Positions 1 through 5,202 of a DNA stretch of 5,502 nucleotides are shown here, one piece after another. Origin of the DNA: Alistipes sp. GTDB taxonomy: Bacteria; Bacteroidota; Bacteroidia; Bacteroidales; Rikenellaceae. The notes beneath the pieces are model-generated. The model searched no databases and was not told where the DNA came from. It saw only the letters and a list, made by a program, of their open reading frames with translations. Position 1 is the first letter of the stretch; each line of letters opens with the position of its first letter. The position numbers were made by a program, and so were the translations under genes. The stretch lies in NCBI GenBank assembly GCA_017559685.1, contig JAFYQY010000219.1, positions 1 to 5,502 of the forward strand, read 5' to 3'.

Positions 1-37
1 CACTCTTGTGCATACTCTTTTTATATAGTTTAAAGCG

Positions 38-45
38 CAAAGATA
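38..45 (-). promoter_or_regulatory. Candidate -7 element for a leftward gene outside the window
   Basis: Read on the minus strand this is TATCTTTG, an exact fit to the Bacteroidetes -7 consensus TAnnTTTG. It lies downstream of the ffh terminator and points off the left edge, so it could drive the next minus-strand gene. No clear -33 TTTG lies 19-21 bases upstream; that spacer is AT-rich and contains a short inverted repeat (48-53 with 60-65). The gene it would serve is not in the window, so this rests on the motif alone. Confidence 0.4.
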
Positions 46-99
46 ATAAAAAGACGAGACTTTTTTAATTAAAAATTAAAAATCTGCAATTTTGAGAGT

Positions 100-136
100 A
101 AAAAGAGAGACGAAAAGCTCTTGCCTCTCGTCTCTC
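100..136 (-). terminator. Probable rho-independent terminator of ffh
   Basis: On the minus strand, 23 bases past the ffh stop codon, GAGAGACGA (128-136) can pair perfectly with TCGTCTCTC (105-113) across a 14-base loop. Five T residues follow (104-100). The loop is long and the T run short, so termination may be partial. It is the only good hairpin between ffh and the left edge. Confidence 0.6.
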
Positions 137-158
137 GCACTATCTCTATATTAAGATA

Positions 159-1487
159 TTATCGGCGCACACCCATCATATTGCGAGGCATCTTGAGCTT
201 GCCACCTGTTACCATCTTCATCATCTTGCGCATATCCTCGAACTGCTTCATCAGCTTGTTCACGTCGGCAAGGGTAGTACCCGAACCTTTTGCGATACGC
301 TCACGACGACGGGCGTTGATAATCTCAGGCTTCTCACGCTCGAGTGGAGTCATTGAGCCGATAATAGCCTCGGTCTGCTTGAAGATGTCGTCACCAATCT
401 CCACGTCACGCAACATCTTGCCCATACCAGGAATCATCGAAGCAACATCTTTGAGGTTGCCGAGCTTCTTGAGTTGGTTGATTTGCGAGAGGAAGTCGTT
501 GAAATCGAACTTGTTAGTAGCAATCTTCTTTGTGAGCTTGCGAGCCTCAGCCTCGTCGTATTGCTGCTGAGCACGCTCTACGAGCGATACGACGTCACCC
601 ATACCGAGAATACGGTCGGCCATACGCTCTGGGTGGAACACCTGCAAGGTGTCCATCTTCTCTCCGCTCGAGATGAACTTCAAAGGTTTGTTTACTACCG
701 AACGAATCGAAATAGCGGCACCACCACGGGTGTCACCATCCAACTTTGTCAATACTACGCCGTCGAAATCGAGACGCTCGTTGAACTCACGAGCAGTGTT
801 TACAGCATCCTGACCTGTCATCGAGTCCACTACAAATAGGGTCTCGCAAGGGTTTACTGTAGCCTTGATATTGGTGATCTCCTGCATCATCGCCTCGTCT
901 ACAGCCAAACGACCTGCGGTGTCGACGATAACCACATTGTAGCTATTCTGACGAGCGTGTTTGATTGCGTTCTCAGCAATCTCAACATGGTTTTGGTTGC
1001 CTGGCTCGGTGTATACAGGTACGCCAATTTGCTCGCCCAGAATCTTCAACTGGTCGATAGCGGCAGGTCGGTATACGTCACCTGCAACGAGCAATACCTG
1101 ACGACCCTTTGTGCTCTTGATGTGAGCTGCTAGCTTACCCGAGAATGTTGTCTTACCTGAACCCTGCAAACCTGCGATGAGGATAACGGCAGGATTGCCC
1201 TCGAGTTTGATGTTGGTAGCCTCGCCACCCATCAACTGTGCCAACTCGTCACGCACAATCTTGGTCATCATCTGACCTGGTGAAACGGCTGTGAGAACGT
1301 TCTGGCCGAGAGCCTTCTGCTTCACATCGTCGGTAAACTGCTTAGCAACCTTGTAATTAACATCGGCGTCGATCAACGCACGGCGAATCTCCTTGAGCGA
1401 CTCGGCAACATTAATCTCGGTAATGCGACCCTGTCCCTTTAAGATTTTGAATGACCTCTCTAATCGGTCTGTAAGTTTTTCAAACAT
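159..1487 (-). CDS. ffh: Signal recognition particle protein Ffh (SRP54 GTPase)
   Basis: Complete 442-residue Ffh, the usual length for bacteria. Ffh binds the SRP RNA and the signal sequence of nascent inner-membrane proteins. It delivers the ribosome to the receptor FtsY in a GTP-dependent cycle in the cytoplasm and at the inner membrane. The N domain covers about residues 1-95. The G domain follows with G1 GLQGSGKTT (106-114), the DVYRPAAIDQL element (137-147), G3 DTAGR (189-193), G4 TKLD (247-250) and SSGEK (273-277). The M domain runs from about 300 to the end. It has the SRP-RNA-binding motif RRRERIAKGSG (393-403) and a methionine-rich tail with MRKMMKM (419-425) and MPRNMMG (433-439) that fits signal-peptide binding. 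The ATG start gives the family's standard N-terminus MFEKLTDRLERSFK. All GTPase motifs are intact. It is transcribed alone here, divergent from the glycosidase gene. Confidence 0.98.
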   Translation of the reverse strand: MFEKLTDRLERSFKILKGQGRITEINVAESLKEIRRALIDADVNYKVAKQFTDDVKQKALGQNVLTAVSPGQMMTKIVRDELAQLMGGEATNIKLEGNPAVILIAGLQGSGKTTFSGKLAAHIKSTKGRQVLLVAGDVYRPAAIDQLKILGEQIGVPVYTEPGNQNHVEIAENAIKHARQNSYNVVIVDTAGRLAVDEAMMQEITNIKATVNPCETLFVVDSMTGQDAVNTAREFNERLDFDGVVLTKLDGDTRGGAAISIRSVVNKPLKFISSGEKMDTLQVFHPERMADRILGMGDVVSLVERAQQQYDEAEARKLTKKIATNKFDFNDFLSQINQLKKLGNLKDVASMIPGMGKMLRDVEIGDDIFKQTEAIIGSMTPLEREKPEIINARRRERIAKGSGTTLADVNKLMKQFEDMRKMMKMVTGGKLKMPRNMMGVRR

Positions 1488-1520
1488 ATATTAACTGCTT
1501 TTATTCTCTTAATTAGGGTG

Positions 1521-1549
1521 CGAAGATAGTAAAAATATCCATATTTTTA
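1521..1549 (-). promoter_or_regulatory. Candidate ffh promoter with inverted repeat
   Basis: On the minus strand TATCTTCG (1528-1521) differs by one base from the -7 consensus TAnnTTTG and lies 33 bases before the ffh ATG. The stretch just upstream is a perfect 9-base inverted repeat, TAAAAATAT-CC-ATATTTTTA (1530-1549), which fills the space up to where a -33 element would lie. No TTTG is seen there. Two TAGGGTG direct repeats (1514-1520 and 1551-1557, top strand) flank the region. The leader has no clear Shine-Dalgarno sequence and is A-rich. Confidence 0.45.
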
Positions 1550-1565
1550 GTAGGGTGTACCCCGA

Positions 1566-1590
1566 TATTTTAAAATAATTGCTATATTTG
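1566..1590 (+). promoter_or_regulatory. Candidate promoter of the rhamnosidase-like gene
   Basis: TATATTTG (1583-1590) is an exact match to the Bacteroidetes -7 consensus, 28 bases before the ATG at 1619. That spacing leaves a leader of roughly 20 bases. No TTTG-like -33 is visible. The expected spacer contains the perfect 12-base palindrome TATTTTAAAATA (1566-1577). The leader is A-rich and has no Shine-Dalgarno sequence, as is usual in this phylum. Confidence 0.5.
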
Positions 1591-1618
1591 TCAAAATTAA
1601 TAGAAAAACGATACTGTA

Positions 1619-3886
1619 ATGAAGAAATTTTTTGCTCTTTTTGTGGTCGTTACAGCTCTGCTGTATTTTGCGATTGCAAATGTTTTAGACTCTTCGGCCG
1701 ATACCAAAGAGGCTCAAATTATCACCACTTCGGAGACGATTGCCGATGGTGATTGGCAACTTTTTCACAAAGAGTTTGAGTTGAAATCGACCTCAGATGT
1801 GACTCTGCGAATTGCTGCCGACACGAAGTATTGGTTGTGGGTGAACGATCAGCTCGTAGTGCGTGAGGGCGGTTTGAAGCGAGGCCCTACGCCGAAGGAT
1901 AGCTATTGCGATGTTTTGCACGATGTAGCAAACCTTCGCAAGGGAGAGAATGAGGTTAAAGTATTAGTTCAGTACTATGCACGTAACTCCTTTAGTCACA
2001 GAGTGTCTGCGACACCTGGTTTGTATTTCGATTTGAAGACTAAGCGTGATCATATCGTGAGTGACGAGTCGTGGAGCGCAGTGCGCTACGATGCTATGTG
2101 GCAAGCGCCAATGGAGCACAATTTGCAGGGTTTTAGAAAGTATCGTGTAGCGGGTGCGAATGTGGCGTATGATGCTCGTAAGGCTCTTGATTTGACACAG
2201 AATATCGACGCCTCGTCGTGGGCAAAAGCTGTGGTTGTAGCTCGAGAGAAGAGTGATTGGGGTGGTTTGCAGGAGCGCTCTATTCCACTCTTCCGTTGGA
2301 GCGAACTCCTTGATTATGAGGGACAAAAGTGGCAGGGTAGAGAGCTTGTATGCAAGCTTCCGTACAATGCGCAGGTTACGCCATATTTCAAGGTGCGTGC
2401 AAAGGGTGGCGAGCATATCAAAATCTATACCGACGATTATTGGATTGGCCCTGCTCGAGCGTTCTATACTGAATATATCGCTTGCGAGGGCGAGCAGGAG
2501 TTTGAGACTCCGATTTGGACAAATGGTCACGATGTTATCTATCTCATTCCCGAGGGTGTCGAGGTGCTCGATGTTAAGTATCGAGAGAGTGGCTATGATG
2601 CCGATTTTGTAGGTTCATTCAAGAGTGATAACGAGTTCTGCAACAAGTTGTGGCAGAAGGCACAACGCACGTTATATGTAAATATGCGTGATATATATAT
2701 GGACTGTCCAGATCGTGAGCGTGGTCAGTGGTGGGGCGATGTTGTAATCGAGCTTGGACAGGCTGGATATGTATTCGATGAGCGTGCTCATTTGCTTACT
2801 CGTAAGGCTATTCACGAGTTGATGAATCATCAGCGAGAGGATGGCACAATCTACTCGCCAATTCCAGGGTCGTTTATGCAGGAGTTGCCTTGTCAGATGC
2901 TTGCAGCGGTAGGCCAGTATGGTTTTTATACCTACTATTTGCAGACAGGCGACAAGAAAACAATCGACGATGTATATGACCGTGTAAAGCGCTATGTATT
3001 TGATGTATGGAATCCGTCAAATAAAGAGTTGGTTGACCTTCGTAAAGGTGGCTGGTTCTGGGGTGATTGGGGCTCCAATATCGACCAGGAAGCGTTGCAA
3101 CAGTGTTGGTATGCTATCGCTTTGCAGGGCTTTGCTAAGCAAGCTCGTTTGACAGGTCATAATACCGATGCGATGATGGCTGAGCAGAACTACGACAAGA
3201 TGATTGGAGCCTTCAATAAGCGCTATTGGAACGAGAAATTACAGCAGTATCGCACGCCTGAATATAGCGATCAGCCTGACGATCGTGTGCAGGCGATGGC
3301 TGTGTTGGCTGGCTTTGTTCCGCAGGAGCGATACGAGGCTATGCGTAATTTCTTCAAAAAGCACTATCAGTCAAGCACATATATGGAAAAATATGTGTTG
3401 GAGGCGCTCTGTAAGATGGGCTACTACAAGGATGCAATGGCTCGTATGGAGAAGCGATTTGGCGAGATGGTTGCAGCTCCTTATACCACATTGTGGGAGG
3501 GCTGGGAGTACACCGGTGGTCGAGGTATGACCTATAAGAGTGGTCACGGCACTTATAACCACGCTTGGAGCGGTGGTGGTTTGATTATTCTCTCGAAGCA
3601 TATTGCAGGTATCGAGCCTGTTGCTCCTAAGTTTGAAAAATTCTCGGTTGAGCCTAATTTAGCCAAACTCAACTTTGTTGAGACTACAGTACCAACCGTC
3701 TATGGAAATATCGAAATGCGTGCTGAGAAGAGTGGTAAGCAGCTCAATATTGCGCTTTCGGTGCCAAATGGTACAACTGCCGAGGTGCGTCTGCCAAAGG
3801 GGTACTCTAAGTTGGAGTGTGGCGAGCAGTCGGGCGATGTGTTGATACTCGCAGCAGGTAAGCATCAGGTTGTCGCAAAGAAGTAG
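1619..3886 (+). CDS. Exported GH78-type alpha-L-rhamnosidase-like glycoside hydrolase
   Basis: 755 residues, complete. Residues 1-21 form a signal peptide or N-terminal anchor (KK followed by a hydrophobic run). There is no lipobox cysteine, so a periplasmic or secreted protein is expected rather than a lipoprotein. Residues about 45-330 are beta-rich, with KYWLWVNDQLV and GGLKRGPTP (70-92) typical of the N-terminal sandwich domains of this family. An (alpha/alpha)6 six-hairpin catalytic domain spans about 335-660, and a small C-terminal beta domain about 665-755. The motif DCPDRERGQWWGD (362-374) matches the GH78 acid motif; E367 would be the general acid and D374 the second conserved acid. 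TTLWEGWE (623-630) supplies E627 as candidate general base, followed by the GTYNHAWSGG motif (644-653). GH78 enzymes release terminal alpha-L-rhamnose by inversion. The actual substrate is not shown: related clans carry other specificities, and no SusC/SusD or other sugar genes are adjacent. Confidence 0.85.
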   Translation: MKKFFALFVVVTALLYFAIANVLDSSADTKEAQIITTSETIADGDWQLFHKEFELKSTSDVTLRIAADTKYWLWVNDQLVVREGGLKRGPTPKDSYCDVLHDVANLRKGENEVKVLVQYYARNSFSHRVSATPGLYFDLKTKRDHIVSDESWSAVRYDAMWQAPMEHNLQGFRKYRVAGANVAYDARKALDLTQNIDASSWAKAVVVAREKSDWGGLQERSIPLFRWSELLDYEGQKWQGRELVCKLPYNAQVTPYFKVRAKGGEHIKIYTDDYWIGPARAFYTEYIACEGEQEFETPIWTNGHDVIYLIPEGVEVLDVKYRESGYDADFVGSFKSDNEFCNKLWQKAQRTLYVNMRDIYMDCPDRERGQWWGDVVIELGQAGYVFDERAHLLTRKAIHELMNHQREDGTIYSPIPGSFMQELPCQMLAAVGQYGFYTYYLQTGDKKTIDDVYDRVKRYVFDVWNPSNKELVDLRKGGWFWGDWGSNIDQEALQQCWYAIALQGFAKQARLTGHNTDAMMAEQNYDKMIGAFNKRYWNEKLQQYRTPEYSDQPDDRVQAMAVLAGFVPQERYEAMRNFFKKHYQSSTYMEKYVLEALCKMGYYKDAMARMEKRFGEMVAAPYTTLWEGWEYTGGRGMTYKSGHGTYNHAWSGGGLIILSKHIAGIEPVAPKFEKFSVEPNLAKLNFVETTVPTVYGNIEMRAEKSGKQLNIALSVPNGTTAEVRLPKGYSKLECGEQSGDVLILAAGKHQVVAKK

Positions 3887-3907
3887 AGCGATGTCCTAAG
3901 AATAGAG

Positions 3908-3946
3908 AAAGGTGGTCTATAGACCACCTTTTTGTTGTTTTTTTTT
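3908..3946 (+). terminator. Strong rho-independent terminator between convergent genes
   Basis: A perfect 24-base palindrome with arms AAAGGTGGTCTA (3908-3919) and TAGACCACCTTT (3920-3931) lies 21 bases past the glycosidase stop. In RNA it would form a GC-rich GGTGGTC/GACCACC stem with a TATA loop. On the plus strand it is followed by five T and then a nine-T run (3938-3946), which fits termination of the glycosidase transcript. On the minus strand only a short T run follows, so it may also weakly stop the convergent thioesterase transcript. Confidence 0.9.
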
Positions 3947-3954
3947 GAGTTGTG

Positions 3955-4326
3955 TTATTGCAGCTTAGCCATAAACTTCTCTCGGTTTACGATAAAGCGT
4001 GTGTGAGTGCCTTCGCCTATGAGGCTAACCTCGTCACGAGCCGCAATATTAAATTTTAGCTCACGACCGTTAATCTCTGTAAGAACGGCAGTCGCAGTAA
4101 CGGTATCGCCTACTTTTGTTGCCTTGATGTGCTCGATGTTGAGTGCAGTTCCTACGGTGGTTTGTCCCTCCTCCAAGTGTGGCGCAACAGCCATCATTGC
4201 GGCATTCTCCATCAATGCACACATTGCAGGCGTAGCCAATACGGACAAGTCGCCCGAGCCGATATATTCGGCAGTAGACTCTGCCGTTACACGCATAGTT
4301 GCTGTAAATGATGCTCCCTCTTTCAT
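3955..4326 (-). CDS. FlK-like hotdog-fold acyl-CoA thioesterase
   Basis: 123 residues, complete, a small single-domain hotdog-fold protein expected to act as a cytosolic dimer hydrolysing a short acyl-CoA thioester. Fluoroacetyl-CoA thioesterase FlK uses a Thr-Glu-His triad (T42, E50, H76). This protein has T32 (in LATPAM), E40 (in ALMENAA) and H66 (in IEHIKAT), with the same spacing of 8 and 26 residues. The motif GEGTHTRFIV (104-113) and the V-G-D turn (72-74) are also typical of this thioesterase group. Specificity for fluoroacetate is not implied: homologues in gut bacteria are generic thioesterases of unknown substrate. The start is the ATG giving MKEGASFTATMRV; it is preceded by the purine-rich AAAGAGAG. 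It converges on the glycosidase gene and diverges from the DUF4294-like gene. Confidence 0.85.
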   Translation of the reverse strand: MKEGASFTATMRVTAESTAEYIGSGDLSVLATPAMCALMENAAMMAVAPHLEEGQTTVGTALNIEHIKATKVGDTVTATAVLTEINGRELKFNIAARDEVSLIGEGTHTRFIVNREKFMAKLQ

Positions 4327-4348
4327 ATATACTCTCTTTTTTGTGATG

Positions 4349-4356
4349 CAAAAGTA
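4349..4356 (-). promoter_or_regulatory. Candidate -7 element for the thioesterase gene
   Basis: On the minus strand this reads TACTTTTG, an exact fit to TAnnTTTG, 22 bases before the thioesterase ATG. No clear -33 is seen 19-21 bases upstream. It lies back to back with the plus-strand -7 at 4379-4386, so the two divergent genes share a compact 71-base promoter region in which the two promoters overlap. Confidence 0.55.
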
Positions 4357-4386
4357 ATGAATTTTTCGACCAAATCGTTATATTTG
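4356..4386 (+). promoter_or_regulatory. Candidate promoter of DUF4294-like copy A
   Basis: TATATTTG (4379-4386) exactly fits the Bacteroidetes -7 element. AATG (4356-4359), 19 bases upstream, is a poor -33. The -7 ends only 11 bases before the ATG at 4398, so the transcript would start within a few bases of the start codon and have almost no leader. No Shine-Dalgarno sequence is present. Confidence 0.5.
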
Positions 4387-4397
4387 CACAAAGAATT

Positions 4398-4976
4398 ATG
4401 AAGAGCCGCATTCTTATATCTATTTTGCTTGTGCTGTTCGTTGTGTCGGGATTAACGGCGCAGCGTCGTATGCGTGGCTTCTGGCGACAAGAGTGGAGGG
4501 TGGAGAATGGAGACTCGATACCTGTAGTGCATATTCTTCCTATTCGCAAATATGCTCGCAGACCCGATATGCGTCGTTATCAGCGACTTATACGAATGGT
4601 CAAGAAGTGTTATCCACTGGCAAAGCAGGTGCGTGTCGAGATGGATAAGATGGAGAAACAACTCCTTGCTGTGAAAGATAAAAAGGAACAGGAGAAGTTA
4701 GCTAAAGAACTTCAAAAGGATCTTGTCAAGCGCTATTCGCCAATTATTCTCAAGATGACAATCTCGGAGGGAAAGGTATTGCTCAAGTTGATAGATAGAG
4801 AGACTGATCATACTGCATTCCAGATAATTAAAGATTTTCGAGGCGGTTTTGTAGCTGGCTTTTGGCAGATGTTTGCCAAGATGTTTGGCAATAACCTAAA
4901 ACTCGAGTATGACCCCGAAGTGCGAGATAAAAATATCGAGATGATAGTCACATACTATGAAATGGGATGGCTTTAG
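4398..4976 (+). CDS. Exported DUF4294-like protein, copy A
   Basis: 192 residues, complete; function unknown. Residues 1-21 look like a signal peptide: charged MKSR, a hydrophobic core (5-19), then LTA before Q22. There is no lipobox cysteine, so a soluble periplasmic or secreted protein is likely. The mature part begins with a strongly basic region (22-70, with RKYARRPDMRR at 50-60). A charged, heptad-like helix that may be a coiled coil follows (about 74-112). The conserved C-terminal half contains SEGKVLLKLIDRET (123-136), DFRGGFVAGFWQMFAKMFG (146-164) and LEYDPE (169-174). This arrangement (YPLAK, then G-LLKLIDRET, then the FW-MFA-F and YDP motifs) matches my memory of DUF4294, a family restricted to Bacteroidetes. 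No catalytic site is evident. The family name is recognised by pattern and was not checked by a search. A second copy begins at 5203, past a tRNA gene. Confidence 0.8.
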   Translation: MKSRILISILLVLFVVSGLTAQRRMRGFWRQEWRVENGDSIPVVHILPIRKYARRPDMRRYQRLIRMVKKCYPLAKQVRVEMDKMEKQLLAVKDKKEQEKLAKELQKDLVKRYSPIILKMTISEGKVLLKLIDRETDHTAFQIIKDFRGGFVAGFWQMFAKMFGNNLKLEYDPEVRDKNIEMIVTYYEMGWL

Positions 4977-4985
4977 GTGGTCTAT

Positions 4986-5016
4986 AAAAAAAAGAGACTA
5001 CCGAAGTAGTCTCTTT
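4986..5016 (-). terminator. Terminator of tRNA-Gln with cUUCGg tetraloop
   Basis: A perfect 11-base stem (4991-5001 with 5006-5016) closes a 4-base loop. On the minus strand the loop reads TTCG closed by C and G, the extra-stable C(UUCG)G tetraloop, and the stem runs into eight T (4993-4986). It begins 6 bases past the tRNA 3' end, so it is the tRNA terminator. On the plus strand only TTTG follows, so it is a poor terminator for copy A, whose stop codon is 10 bases before the A run. Confidence 0.88.
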
Positions 5017-5021
5017 GTGAG

Positions 5022-5092
5022 TTGAGCTGCCGGGACTCGAACCCAGAACGACAGAACCAAAATCTGCTGTGTTACCATTACACCACAGCTCA
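5022..5092 (-). tRNA. tRNA-Gln, anticodon UUG
   Basis: 71 bases on the minus strand fold into a complete cloverleaf. The acceptor stem is TGAGCTG (5092-5086) with CAGCTCA (5029-5023), fully paired, with U1-A72 as in other tRNA-Gln and discriminator A (5022). The D arm is GTGT-loop-ACAC with GG in the loop. The anticodon stem is GCAGA/TCTGT around loop TTTTGGT, anticodon TTG at 5060-5058, reading CAA (and CAG by wobble). The variable loop is four bases. The T arm is CTGGG-TTCGAGT-CCCGG. CCA is not encoded (CTC follows), so it must be added after transcription. It stands alone between two paralogous plus-strand genes and is transcribed against them. Confidence 0.97.
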
Positions 5093-5114
5093 ATCCGTTG
5101 CTCGTAAGCGGTGG

Positions 5115-5146
5115 CAAAGGTATGCTATTTTTTCGGAAATAGCAAT
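5115..5146 (-). promoter_or_regulatory. Promoter of tRNA-Gln with an inverted repeat in the spacer
   Basis: On the minus strand ATTG (5146-5143) is a -33-like element, followed by a 20-base spacer and TACCTTTG (5122-5115), an exact -7 match. This is the best-formed promoter in the window. It lies 22 bases upstream of the mature tRNA 5' end, so a short 5' leader for RNase P is expected. The spacer is occupied by a perfect 8-base inverted repeat, TGCTATTT (5123-5130) and AAATAGCA (5137-5144), which also covers part of the -33. This could be an operator or a chance feature of AT-rich DNA. Confidence 0.75.
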
Positions 5147-5162
5147 ATTTTTGGTAAAAAAG

Positions 5163-5195
5163 TTTCTTCAAATCGCAGTAAAATCGATGTCTTTG
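5163..5195 (+). promoter_or_regulatory. Weak candidate promoter of DUF4294-like copy B
   Basis: TGTCTTTG (5188-5195) differs by one base from TAnnTTTG, and TTTC (5163-5166) lies 21 bases upstream as a poor -33. If used, transcription would start almost at the ATG (5203), giving a leaderless or nearly leaderless message, as suggested for copy A. The element CAAATCG occurs upstream of both copies (4371-4377 and 5169-5175). Otherwise the upstream regions differ. Confidence 0.3.
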
Positions 5196-5202
5196 CCGAA
5201 TA

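Noticed and set aside
61..90. AT-rich repeats TTTTTTAATTAAAAATTAAAAA as a possible origin or binding-site array
   Set aside because: It is a single short AT-rich stretch next to a terminator and a candidate promoter, with no DnaA-box-like repeats.
121..839. Two plus-strand open frames opposite ffh
   Set aside because: Both are shadows of the highly conserved ffh gene.
1964..2530. Long open frame of 188 codons on the minus strand inside the glycosidase gene
   Set aside because: It lies antisense to a well-supported coding region, its translation resembles no family I know, and no promoter or ribosome site supports it.
4070..4549. 159-codon minus-strand open frame covering part of the thioesterase and copy A
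   Set aside because: It crosses two real genes and their promoter region in another frame and has a low-complexity, cysteine-rich translation without domain motifs.
5022..5092. tRNA-Gln as an attachment site of an integrated element
   Set aside because: No integrase is present, and neither part of the tRNA 3' end (5022-5040) recurs in the window. The flanking gene is a chromosomal paralog rather than phage or plasmid DNA. An element further to the right cannot be excluded.
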